Positions 1 to 7,181 of a stretch of 12,066 bases of DNA are shown here, piece by piece (position 1 is the first letter of the stretch; every line of letters begins with the position of its first letter). Below the pieces are notes generated by a model. That model ran no database searches and was not told the DNA's origin. It saw only the letters and a list, made by a program, of their open reading frames with translations. The stretch comes from CAZJYI01 sp964550025 (GTDB lineage Bacteria; Verrucomicrobiota; Kiritimatiellia; UBA8416; CAYOBW01), in contig CAZJYI010000247.1 in the NCBI GenBank assembly GCA_964550025.1, positions 1 through 12,066 on the forward strand. Direction: 5' to 3'. The translations under genes and the position numbers were made by a program.

Positions 1-507
1 CCCCCCCGACTCAAGAAGAATGGTGATCTGCCATCGGACTTCCTGGAGGTGCTCGAGAATGCGTGTTATTCATCTCAAGAAAGGCGATGTCATCGAAGCT
101 ACCCTGACAAAACCCGCCGCCATCCCCCCGAGACCGGCATCGGCGGACGAACCCCTGCGGCTCCCCAAGCCGTTTCAGGGGATTTCGGATAGCGGGCTGC
201 CCTTGCGGATCATCCCGCCATCAAGGGAAGGGGCGGGATCACGCTGGCCGCCCGGATCAAACCCAAGGCCCCCATTCCCGGCAACGGAATGCGGTTGTTG
301 GACAAATCCCCGGTAGGTGCTGCCGGCGGCTATCTGTTCGACACCTATCCCAAGGGCCAAGCCCTGCGGATTTCCGTAAACAGCTCGGCCTTGACGACCA
401 ATGCTGCCATGCCAACCGGACAATGGACCCACGTGGTTGCCACGGCCAACGGAAGAACCGGCAGGAAGGCCCTGTATCTCAACGGCAGGAAGATCGGGGA
501 AGAGTGA
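1..507 (+). pseudogene. Broken gene remnant with a LamG-like (concanavalin A-like) C-terminal end
   Basis: The open stretch at 193-507 translates to a LamG/concanavalin A-like segment. It has an ITLAARIKP strand, then LLDKSP, GGYLFDTYPKG, LRISVN, GQWTHVVAT and LYLNGRKIGEE before a TGA stop; these are typical landmarks of Laminin_G_3-type lectin domains. The same frame has a TAG at 190-192. Upstream of it the protein-like reading seems to alternate: frame 1 near 10-66 (LPSDFLEVLENACY) and frame 2 near 65-185 (VIHLKKGDVIEATLTKP). At least one frameshift and one stop therefore appear to break the gene, and it also runs off the left edge. The family usually forms an accessory carbohydrate-binding domain of secreted enzymes in PVC bacteria, but the catalytic part is not visible, so no function is assigned. 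It is the only gene-like stretch on the plus strand and points towards the ATPase. The LamG-like end is fairly clear; the upstream frame assignments are tentative. Confidence 0.45.
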
Positions 508-671
508 AGAGCCGGCCGTGCCGCCCCTTTTAGAACACTACGGCATTGCGGGACGCGAGGCTTGAGTATGGGTCGGTCGCGTGCCCTGCGGAAGAGAACT
601 CTTTTCGACCCTCGGCAATCTTCTTGCCCGCGATTCCGGGGGCTGATGTCGCTCCGTGATCGCGGGGGCAG
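508..671. other. Intergenic gap between two convergent genes
   Basis: There is no convincing gene here. The open frames are antisense shadows or extensions of the ATPase region. The only structure seen is an imperfect inverted repeat at 625-634 and 659-670 (TGCCCGCGAT against ATCGCGGGGGCA), just past the ATPase stop codon. It lacks a T-run, so it is at best a weak terminator or 3' end hairpin. Confidence 0.4.
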
Positions 672-1880
672 TCAGGGAAGCTGCGAGAGCAAGGTTCTGG
701 CCGATACGACAAGTGGTCGGCGATGGGTGAAACAGTCCTGATCAACAAACGGCTTCTCCATGACAACCTGGAAAGCATGCTCGCTCTTCGTTTGCTCCTG
801 GAAATGCCGCAGCGTCGGCGAAAGCGCGGTGTCGCCGTGCTTGACTTCGACGAGGAACCACGGGTGATCGTCTCTGACCATGACGAAATCCACCTCACGC
901 TTCTGCTTGTCGCGCAGGTAGCGGAGCTCGAAGCTCCCCAACCCGAGATCCGTCCAACACTCGGCGGCCTTGAGCAGATGGCACGCCACGCAGGTTTCGG
1001 CACGTTGCCCCGGATCCGCGATCCCTGACCAGTCGCGAAGAAACCACTTCGGCTCCTTGCGAAGAGCCTTGGTCACATTACGGTGCCAGGGCTTGAGGAG
1101 GAAACCGTGATGCAACGATGACAGGGTGGTGATCCAGCTCCGAACCGTATGCTCGCTGACGCGCACGGTTCGAGCGAGGTTTGCGTAGACGATCTGGCAC
1201 CCACTGCGCTCGGACAGGAGCTTGCCCAGTATGGCAAGCTGATCGAGTTCCTGGATACGCGTCAGATCACGGACGTCCTCTTTGAACAACAGGGAGTGCC
1301 GCAGTTGGCGCCAACGCAGGGAGAAGGGACCAGAACGCTGCAGAAACGGTTCAGGATGACCTCCGTGTCGGAGCAGGGCCTGCCATTCGCAATCGGCGAT
1401 TTCTGTCGGGGTCTGAATACAGGTCGCTGGCAGGTCAGTTCGGGCTATCTCGCCCACAGTCAGCGGATGCATGTGAAACAGAAAGTACCGCCCCATGAGA
1501 CTGTCACCACCCCGGCGGTAGACATCCAGCCTGGACGATCCGGTGGCGATGACGCGTACGCGGTCCTCGTAAGTGTCGAAAAAGCCCTTGAGGAAGAGCT
1601 TCCACCGGCGGTACTTGTGCAGCTCGTCAAACACGACGACAGGCGTACTGGGCGTCTGTTGATCGAGGCCTATGTGTGCCGCGACCTTCCCGGGACCGGC
1701 CAGGATCAACTCCCGGTGATCTTCATTGTCCCAGTCCAGGTAGGCCGAACCCAATGCGCGACACGTCGTCGTCTTGCCCACCTGGCGGGGTCCCGCCACG
1801 AACGCCATCTGACGGCATGCGGCGAGATGGTCTTCCAGTATGGTCGAATACAGCCGTTTCCTGACTTTCATGAGGACCAT
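672..1880 (-). CDS. AAA ATPase with C-terminal DUF4143 domain
   Basis: This is a 402-residue ATP-binding protein of the AAA_14/DUF4143 family, whose usual length is about 380-430, so it looks complete. Visible motifs are Walker A at residues 30-37 (GPRQVGKT), Walker B at 81-86 (VVVFDE), a sensor-like ATGSS at 112-116 and the family's GRYFLFHMHPLTVGEI block at 130-145. A winged-helix-like stretch follows (TVRVSEHTVRSWI). The DUF4143 end carries a PD-(D/E)XK-like nuclease-fold signature, EVDFV near 329-333 and EVK at 345-347. The family is widespread and cytoplasmic, and its cellular role is poorly defined. The first ATG (1880) lies inside the -10 element of a strong-looking promoter, so the real start may be the ATG at 1871 (MKVRKRLY), giving 399 residues and a nearly leaderless message. 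It looks functionally unrelated to the oxidoreductase cluster and probably has its own transcript. The family call is firm; the role is not. Confidence 0.9.
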   Translation of the reverse strand: MVLMKVRKRLYSTILEDHLAACRQMAFVAGPRQVGKTTTCRALGSAYLDWDNEDHRELILAGPGKVAAHIGLDQQTPSTPVVVFDELHKYRRWKLFLKGFFDTYEDRVRVIATGSSRLDVYRRGGDSLMGRYFLFHMHPLTVGEIARTDLPATCIQTPTEIADCEWQALLRHGGHPEPFLQRSGPFSLRWRQLRHSLLFKEDVRDLTRIQELDQLAILGKLLSERSGCQIVYANLARTVRVSEHTVRSWITTLSSLHHGFLLKPWHRNVTKALRKEPKWFLRDWSGIADPGQRAETCVACHLLKAAECWTDLGLGSFELRYLRDKQKREVDFVMVRDDHPWFLVEVKHGDTALSPTLRHFQEQTKSEHAFQVVMEKPFVDQDCFTHRRPLVVSARTLLSQLP

Positions 1881-1934
1881 TATGAATATTACAAGGGAAT
1901 AGTCAAGGCCATTCCGAAGTCATATTCATAATGG
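1877..1934. repeat. 58-bp imperfect palindrome at the ATPase promoter (candidate operator)
   Basis: The outer arms at 1877-1889 (CCATTATGAATAT) and 1922-1934 are perfect 13-bp inverted copies. Around the same axis (1905.5) there are also GGAAT at 1896-1900 facing ATTCC at 1911-1915, and pairing at 1891-1892 with 1919-1920. The whole element covers the promoter -35 and -10 and the first start codon of the ATPase. Its AT-rich arms stand out against GC-rich surroundings. A dimeric regulator binding site is the simplest reading; a small mobile repeat or an RNA hairpin are alternatives. Confidence 0.6.
1879..1906 (-). promoter_or_regulatory. Sigma-70-type promoter for the ATPase gene, overlapping its first ATG
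   Basis: Read on the minus strand, TTGACT (1906-1901) is followed after 16 bases by CATAAT (1884-1879); each differs from the sigma-70 consensus at one position. Transcription would begin around 1872, next to the ATG at 1871, which predicts a leaderless or nearly leaderless mRNA and the shorter protein start. Both elements lie inside the 58-bp palindrome. This is called from sequence alone. Confidence 0.5.
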
Positions 1935-2084
1935 ACTGGACCATGCAAATGCGGCGGAAGTGTGTCGAGGATGCTCTTGCTCGTATACCTGGCCGACTTG
2001 CTCGCTGCCTTCTCGCCACCAGTGACAGCGCATTCATCAATACAACAGCCGCTAACCCCGGGAACGACCGTTCACATTTCCCGG

Positions 2085-3476
2085 CTATGCCTTGGGAATA
2101 ACGGCGCCGTGTCTTGCGAGCAAGCTCCGGATGTCCTTCAGCGGCACGTTCAGCGGTGTCGAGTTGCGTTGCACAGCCAACGCCGCCGCCGCACCGGCCG
2201 CCTGCCCCATGGCCATACAGGACGCCTGGACCCGTAGGGCGGAATTGGCCTCACGGTCACTGCTGACGCAGCGACCGGCAACGATCAGGTTTCTACTCTT
2301 TCTCGGCACCAGCGCCCGGAGCGGAACGGTGGGGAACGTGCCTTCGGAGAGATGCTCCGGCTTCACCCCGTGATCATCGTGAACATCGATCGGGTAGAAC
2401 GCGTAGCAGACGGCATCGTCGAACAGCTTTCCGGTCGTGTAGTCGGACTTGGTGATCTCATATTCTCCCACGACCCGGTACGTTTCCCGAACCGCCGTTT
2501 CGGGCTGCATCGAGAGGACCTTGGTTCTTTCGCAGCCGGGGATTTCCTCTCGTAAGAACCGCAGGGTCTCGAGCAAGGTGGTGCGGCTCTCAATGTTCGT
2601 TGCGGTGTGTGTCTGCGAGGTGGTTGAATCGGCATCGCTGATGTGGTGGATGTTGTTGCCCGCCGATCCAAGCAAACCCTCTATCCTGTTTCTGAATTCC
2701 TTGCGCACCAACCGCCCGTCCTTGATCGCGGCTTCGTATTTCTTTCGCAGCTGCTTCCTGTCCACCTTTCTATAGTCGTATCCGCCGATCTTGAACATCA
2801 GCGTGCCCGGCTGAATCACGTCTTCGCGCAGAACCGGATAGCCGGCGAGCGCGGTCATATACCCATTGCCGGTACAGTCGATGAGCTGCTTGCAGCGAAT
2901 CGTGATACGGGTTCCTTTCCCAACGACCTCGACGCTCCAGCGCCCCCCCGCATATGCCGCTTTGACCGGGGTTTCGTAATAACGAAGCTCAACCCCGGCT
3001 TTCAGGCAGGCTTCCTCCGCCAACAACGCGTAGATGCTCGGATTGATGCGCACCTGGTGCCTCGGGTGAGCTCGCCCGGTGGGAATGCTGAAGTCTGGAA
3101 GCCGGCCGTCGTCGAGTTTGACCGTCTCGGTCACCAACTCCCAGCCGATCCCCGCAATAATCTGCCGACCCCAGGCGTGAAACAGTCCGGGGAATGCCAC
3201 GCCGCCGACGGTCATGGTGCCGCCCAGCATGCTTCCGCTCTCAACAAGAATGGTTGAAGCCCCTGCGCGGGCGGTCTGAAGTGCCGCAATCACCCCGGCG
3301 GTTCCCCCGCCGACGACCAGCACATCAGCTACTTTCGTTTCTCTCTTGTAGAGGTGCTTGCCAGGCTGGGTCGCTGAGACCGACTCTTCCGCCATCGCTC
3401 TTGCCGAAGCGGCCACCGCGATACCCGCAGCGGAGTACTGTATGAACTGACGTCTTCCTACGTGGCTGTCTTTCAT
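2085..3476 (-). CDS. Tat-exported FAD-dependent oxidoreductase
   Basis: This 463-residue protein matches the FAD_oxidored (PF12831-like) family. The N-terminus has a twin-arginine signal: GRRQF at residues 7-11, then a hydrophobic AAGIAVAASARA stretch with likely cleavage around 27-29, so it should be exported folded with its cofactor. The nucleotide-binding motif is DVLVVGGGTAGVIAALQTARAG at 51-72, with the ribose-binding acid in VES at 78-80. A GGTMTVGG segment follows at 85-92. The C-terminal FAD-closing block is LIVAGRCVSSDREAN at 397-411 and MGQAAGAAAAL at 427-437. The start is supported by AGGAG five bases upstream. The substrate is unknown; relatives occur beside sulfatases and glycan-degrading genes in PVC bacteria. 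It lies downstream of a larger oxidoreductase on the same strand, separated by 243 bases carrying an inverted repeat pair, so co-transcription is possible but unproven. Confidence 0.9.
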   Translation of the reverse strand: MKDSHVGRRQFIQYSAAGIAVAASARAMAEESVSATQPGKHLYKRETKVADVLVVGGGTAGVIAALQTARAGASTILVESGSMLGGTMTVGGVAFPGLFHAWGRQIIAGIGWELVTETVKLDDGRLPDFSIPTGRAHPRHQVRINPSIYALLAEEACLKAGVELRYYETPVKAAYAGGRWSVEVVGKGTRITIRCKQLIDCTGNGYMTALAGYPVLREDVIQPGTLMFKIGGYDYRKVDRKQLRKKYEAAIKDGRLVRKEFRNRIEGLLGSAGNNIHHISDADSTTSQTHTATNIESRTTLLETLRFLREEIPGCERTKVLSMQPETAVRETYRVVGEYEITKSDYTTGKLFDDAVCYAFYPIDVHDDHGVKPEHLSEGTFPTVPLRALVPRKSRNLIVAGRCVSSDREANSALRVQASCMAMGQAAGAAAALAVQRNSTPLNVPLKDIRSLLARHGAVIPKA

Positions 3477-3522
3477 GGTTCTCCTAATGATAATCTCACC
3501 ATGCTCAAAGGAGCCGCGGAAA

Positions 3523-3550
3523 CGTAGGTCCGATTTTAAATCGGACCCAA
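3523..3550 (+). repeat. REP-like palindromic repeat, family A, copy 1
   Basis: This copy starts with CGTAG and contains a near-perfect hairpin, GGTCCGATTT and AAATCGGACC around a single central T (3527-3547), ending CCCAA. It is an inverted copy of 3603-3630, matching at 26 of 28 positions, with the differences only in the hairpin centre. It lies in the gap between two co-directional oxidoreductase genes. Such paired extragenic palindromes can act in mRNA 3' end protection, in termination, or as non-autonomous mobile repeats. Confidence 0.8.
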
Positions 3551-3602
3551 TCCCGGTCAGGTGTAGCTTCCCTCGTTCGTGCTCTGATCAAACCAACGTG
3601 GT

Positions 3603-3630
3603 TTGGGTCCGATTGCAAATCGGACCTACG
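3603..3630 (-). repeat. REP-like palindromic repeat, family A, copy 2 (inverted)
   Basis: This is the inverted partner of 3523-3550. Its internal stem is GGTCCGATT with AATCGGACC around GCA (3606-3626), and it ends CCTACG. The 52-base spacer between the copies has no recognisable gene. Conservation of the stems and difference only in the loop suggest that hairpin-forming ability is retained. Confidence 0.8.
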
Positions 3631-3719
3631 GATCATCGATCCACCAACTTCCGGCTAGCGATCGTACGATGACTCGAATACCTTCTGATGCAGTTCTCTG
3701 CTGTGCGTTCGCGCAAACC
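3631..3719. other. Rest of the intergenic gap downstream of the 1101-residue gene
   Basis: No gene is visible here. A perfect 10-base palindrome, ATCGTACGAT, lies at 3661-3670. No T-rich terminator was seen on the minus strand after the stop codon at 3720-3722. The stretch joins the 3' end of the large oxidoreductase gene to the REP-like pair. Confidence 0.35.
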
Positions 3720-6700
3720 TCACCGAACGATCAACACCGTCCCCGTGGACCCCACCGGCTTCGTCACCACCCGCAGCTCGGGGCGGTTAGCCGTCGGCGT
3801 AACGGTTTCATCCGAGAGGCGAGCGAAGTTGTGGGCACCGACGGTCTCGTCGTTGCCCCTGAGGATCAAACGCACGAACCCGTCACTCGCCAGCGCATCC
3901 GACACGGCCGCGCGGAATGCAGGCGTATCGCCAAACGTGATGGTCTGCCCGGTGAGTTCCACATCGAAGGCGACCGAACTGAGCAGCGTGCCCGATGTCC
4001 CGCCGGCCGTGCTGTCACCGGTGCCCGGGGCGTTCCACGTCGCCGTCGTTTCATCGATGTCAAACTCGTACGCGTGCAGGTTGAACGTCGTCAACGCTCC
4101 GGCTCCCCCAACGTCGTTGATTCCGGGCGTAGTGCTCAAGGTTGTCAGAACCAGCGACACCGAGTAGACCTGCTCGGACGCCGGAATTGCACCGACGTCA
4201 AACTCGAACAACCCCCTGAGCAGGTCGCCATTGGTGGGTCCGGCGATTACCTCCTTGTCCTCATCGGTGTTGAAGTTGGCGTTCGTTTCACCTGAACGGA
4301 TGTACACGGCCTCATGCGCATACGCCTCCGTCGGCGACACGCCTTCCTGGAAGCTGTTTGTGGTGGCGGTCTCGGCCACCACCACACTTGCGTTGGTCTC
4401 GCACCCGGCAAAGTCCGTGCCGCTGCCATTGGCGGCGTTTGTGGCGGCCAGGCGATAGTGATACGTTCCGGATGCCGGCAATGCGCTGTCCACGTAGGTG
4501 GTACTGTTCGACCCGACTGTGTCCAGCACGATGTAGGGCCCGCCACTATTGGCCGACCGCTGAAGCACATAGCCTGTCTCGTGGGACGCCTTGTCCTGCC
4601 AGCCGAGCGAGATGGTCTCCCCCACAACCACGGCACTGGTGAATACGGGCGCCTGCGCCGGCGAAAGGGCCGTGATAAAACGACCGGGAACCGACCAGCC
4701 GTTGGTTTGCACGACGTCGTTCGTCGCGAAGAAGATGTAAGAGTAGAGCGTGTCCGGTTGGAGCGCGGTCATCGCTCGTTCGACCAGGCCGGGGGCGTTG
4801 GTTACTCCAGGGGCGGCGTTGGTGCCGTCCCATCCGGAGTGCTGTTGTGGCGCGTCGCTGCCCTGCTTCCAGTAGAGCGTGACCTCCGCATTCGTCCCGT
4901 ACAGCATGGCATAAGCGCCGGCCGCATTGGTCGTGACATTTGACACACCGGGAGCCGACCAGCCAAGCCCCCCGTCGGGCGTATCGAGCACGAGCTGGAT
5001 GGCATCGAGGATCACATAACCGGTCGTGTTGGACGTGCTGAGGGTGATGACCGTTTCCTCGCTCGTCACGAGGTGGACCGGTCCAATCGGACGCACGACA
5101 CCGCCGGCCGGACGCGGCACGGTCTGATCGACGGTGAAGGTCGTGACATGCGGGCCGCTGGCGACCCTCAGCGGCACGTTGGTGGCGCGGCTGGGGTCTG
5201 GTGAGTAAGCCATGTTGAGCTGGTAAACGCCGCCAGTTGCTGCCGTGAAGCGCCAGGCGGCCGTCTCCGAGCCGTCATTCGGCGTGCCGGCCGCACCGGC
5301 AAATCGATACCCGTCGCCCACGTAAGGCGTGAAGTTCGACGAACTGCCCCAGGTGCCGGTCAGCTCGGCCTCGAAGTCGTCGAGTACGATACCACTCAGC
5401 GGGGCGTATTCCCCCGGCAGGGCGAGCACCTGTCCCTGGGCGAGCAGCCGGGTTCTCAAATCCGCGTAGGGAAGGTCCTGCACGGCCACGTCTCGGTCCG
5501 CCGCCATGGCCGCGGCAATGCCCGCGCTCTGCCCGATCAGCATCCAGGTGGCCTCGATACGCAAAGAGGAGATCGCGACATGTGTGCAGGACAGCGCCAC
5601 GGGTACCAGCAGGTTGTCGCACTCCGCAGGCTGCGGCAGGATGGCCCGGTAGGGAACATGGTAGGGGTAGCCGCGCCCGCCATTGCCACCGGGGGGCTTT
5701 ACCGGGCGGATCGTGCCCTCGTTTCGAACGCCCCCGCCGGGGTAGGCGATTCGCTGACAGTCATGCGAGTCGATCGGGAACGATGAGATCATGATCGGGT
5801 CCCGCTTCGCCGGGTCACCGATGATGTCGCCCTGGCTGATCACGTACATCCCCTGCATGCGGCGGCTTTCGCGGACGTAGAGGTATGGCGAGAAGTGTTC
5901 GGTGTCGGGAAACTCGTCCGCACACAGGCCCCAGCGGGCGATGCTGTTGCGCTGTGCCTCCGTGAAGACCGGGTCGTTGGAAAGGAAATGGATGAACTCG
6001 AGCGTGTACTGCTTGTGCGCTTCGAAGATCGCGGCGCGGCCCGCCTCGTCCGCCGTGGCCCAGCCTTTGCCGCCGCCGACAAGGCCGAGCGAGAACTGGC
6101 GTCCGATCGAGTTATTCCCGTCTTTCTTGCTGTTAGGAACGTCATAGCGATCGAAACCCACGGAGCTTGCGCCGTGCTCCTGAACATAGCGTCGCACCAC
6201 TTCGAAGCGGTTGCTGTCATAGTTGTCCGGCGCGGGCATCGGAACCTTGTTGCCGGCGCTGGTGGTCAGCGACAGACGGAAGCTGTAGGTCATGATGTTG
6301 TCGTCACCGGCGGCGGCCGGCCCGGCGTTGGTCGTGGTGGTGAGAGGCAGCGGATCGCCCCCGCCATCGAAACCGTTGATGTTCATCGTGCCCTTGGGGT
6401 AGCGCTTGCCGGCGTAAGACTCACCGAAATCCGCGGTGCCCTCGCGCCCGATCGTCCAGCTCACGCCCGCCGCCGCCATCAGGTCGCCCTCGTAGCTGCC
6501 GTCGACGAACGTGTCGGCGATAAAGGTGTCGTTACTGGTGGTTACGAGGCTCTCGATGTGCGTCCCGTTCGTGTTCACCGAGCCAAGCCAGCGCCGCGGC
6601 AAGACCTGAACGCCGGCCTCGGCCAACATCTGCGTGGTAACCCGGTACGCCACGTGCGGTTCGTAAGACCAGTTGGCCTGGTCCTTCACGTTAACGTTGT

Positions 6701-7025
6701 AGGGCAGGTTGATCCCTCGGCCTTCATAATCCTGTTGAATGCGCAGGTGCCATTCGTGGAACAGGCCCATCAGCGTCTCGCGATACATTTGGTTCGAATC
6801 GCTGAAACTCAACCCGCCGGTGTTCATCCCGCCGATATGGCCGGTCGGCTCCAGCAGAATGACCGAAGCCCCCTCGCGCGCCGCGGCGATGGCTGCGCAG
6901 AAACCGCCCGGCGTGGAACCGTAGACGATCACGTCGGCGGAGTTAGTCTCTGCGGCGTGAGAAGCTGAAATGAGCAACCACGCGCCGATGAACACTGCTA
7001 TGGTTTTGGAAAGCGGACTCTGCAT
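3720..7025 (-). CDS. Exported multidomain FAD-dependent oxidoreductase with golvesin-like, Fn3-like and DNRLRE/CBM96-like modules
   Basis: This is a 1101-residue secreted protein. A signal peptide is visible at 1-25 (hydrophobic IAVFIGAWLLISASHAA). The FAD_oxidored-like domain spans about 30-540, with the nucleotide-binding motif VIVYGSTPGGFCAAIAAAREG near 32-52, LLEP at 57-60 and HIGGMNTGGLS at 63-73. The FAD-closing LIGQSAGIAAAMAADRD block lies near 510. A golvesin/xanthan-lyase-like beta domain follows at about 545-680 (VLDDFEAELTG to YVILDAIQLVLD). Two Fn3-like stretches come next, about 685-785 and 787-880; the second includes SLGWQDKASHETGYVLQRS. A DNRLRE/CBM96-like module occupies about 888-1085 (NSFQEGVSP, LRGLFEFDVG, DETTATWNAPG, RPELRVV). 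The protein ends GTVLIVR. Family members without the added modules are about half this length. The ATG is preceded only by a weak GAAGAG. Its substrate is unknown. The C-terminal module is closely related to those of the upstream 451-residue protein, which suggests joint localisation. Confidence 0.9.
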   Translation of the reverse strand: MQSPLSKTIAVFIGAWLLISASHAAETNSADVIVYGSTPGGFCAAIAAAREGASVILLEPTGHIGGMNTGGLSFSDSNQMYRETLMGLFHEWHLRIQQDYEGRGINLPYNVNVKDQANWSYEPHVAYRVTTQMLAEAGVQVLPRRWLGSVNTNGTHIESLVTTSNDTFIADTFVDGSYEGDLMAAAGVSWTIGREGTADFGESYAGKRYPKGTMNINGFDGGGDPLPLTTTTNAGPAAAGDDNIMTYSFRLSLTTSAGNKVPMPAPDNYDSNRFEVVRRYVQEHGASSVGFDRYDVPNSKKDGNNSIGRQFSLGLVGGGKGWATADEAGRAAIFEAHKQYTLEFIHFLSNDPVFTEAQRNSIARWGLCADEFPDTEHFSPYLYVRESRRMQGMYVISQGDIIGDPAKRDPIMISSFPIDSHDCQRIAYPGGGVRNEGTIRPVKPPGGNGGRGYPYHVPYRAILPQPAECDNLLVPVALSCTHVAISSLRIEATWMLIGQSAGIAAAMAADRDVAVQDLPYADLRTRLLAQGQVLALPGEYAPLSGIVLDDFEAELTGTWGSSSNFTPYVGDGYRFAGAAGTPNDGSETAAWRFTAATGGVYQLNMAYSPDPSRATNVPLRVASGPHVTTFTVDQTVPRPAGGVVRPIGPVHLVTSEETVITLSTSNTTGYVILDAIQLVLDTPDGGLGWSAPGVSNVTTNAAGAYAMLYGTNAEVTLYWKQGSDAPQQHSGWDGTNAAPGVTNAPGLVERAMTALQPDTLYSYIFFATNDVVQTNGWSVPGRFITALSPAQAPVFTSAVVVGETISLGWQDKASHETGYVLQRSANSGGPYIVLDTVGSNSTTYVDSALPASGTYHYRLAATNAANGSGTDFAGCETNASVVVAETATTNSFQEGVSPTEAYAHEAVYIRSGETNANFNTDEDKEVIAGPTNGDLLRGLFEFDVGAIPASEQVYSVSLVLTTLSTTPGINDVGGAGALTTFNLHAYEFDIDETTATWNAPGTGDSTAGGTSGTLLSSVAFDVELTGQTITFGDTPAFRAAVSDALASDGFVRLILRGNDETVGAHNFARLSDETVTPTANRPELRVVTKPVGSTGTVLIVR

Positions 7026-7071
7026 ATCGTCTCTTCACCCCAATCTGAAACTTGAACCCGGCCGCGACTTC

Positions 7072-7098
7072 CGTAGAACCGGTCTCCAGGCCGGTTCC
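7072..7098 (+). repeat. REP-like palindromic repeat, family B, copy 1
   Basis: A 27-base unit starting CGTAG with an internal stem GAACCGG/CCGGTTC around TCTCCAGG. It is a perfect inverted match to 7138-7164, in the gap between the DNRLRE gene and the large oxidoreductase gene. Confidence 0.85.
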
Positions 7099-7137
7099 AA
7101 CCCACGCGCGATTTCTCCAACGCCGCTCGGGCTCCGG

Positions 7138-7164
7138 GGAACCGGCCTGGAGACCGGTTCTACG
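7138..7164 (-). repeat. REP-like palindromic repeat, family B, copy 2 (inverted)
   Basis: All 27 bases are the reverse complement of 7072-7098, with a 39-base spacer between the copies. It lies 17 bases after the stop codon of the upstream DNRLRE gene, so on the minus-strand transcript the two copies can form either one long stem-loop or two small ones. No T-run follows, which argues against a simple intrinsic terminator. Confidence 0.85.
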
Positions 7165-7181
7165 TTTCCGGCGTGGACCTG

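Noticed and set aside
625..670. Hairpin considered as an intrinsic terminator for the ATPase
   Set aside because: The stem is imperfect, the loop is long and no T-run follows on the minus strand.
1149..1931. 260-residue plus-strand open frame opposite the ATPase
   Set aside because: The minus-strand frame has clear Walker A, Walker B and DUF4143 motifs; the plus frame has none.
3523..3630. Repeats considered as a CRISPR array
   Set aside because: There are only two copies, in inverted rather than direct orientation, with no regular spacers and no cas genes.
5895..6968. 357-residue plus-strand open frame opposite the large oxidoreductase
   Set aside because: It mirrors the FAD domain coding sequence, with no ribosome binding site and no recognisable motifs.
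7072..7164. Inverted pair considered as the ends of an insertion sequence
   Set aside because: The 39-base interior has no coding capacity and no target-site duplication was seen, so a REP-like repeat fits better.
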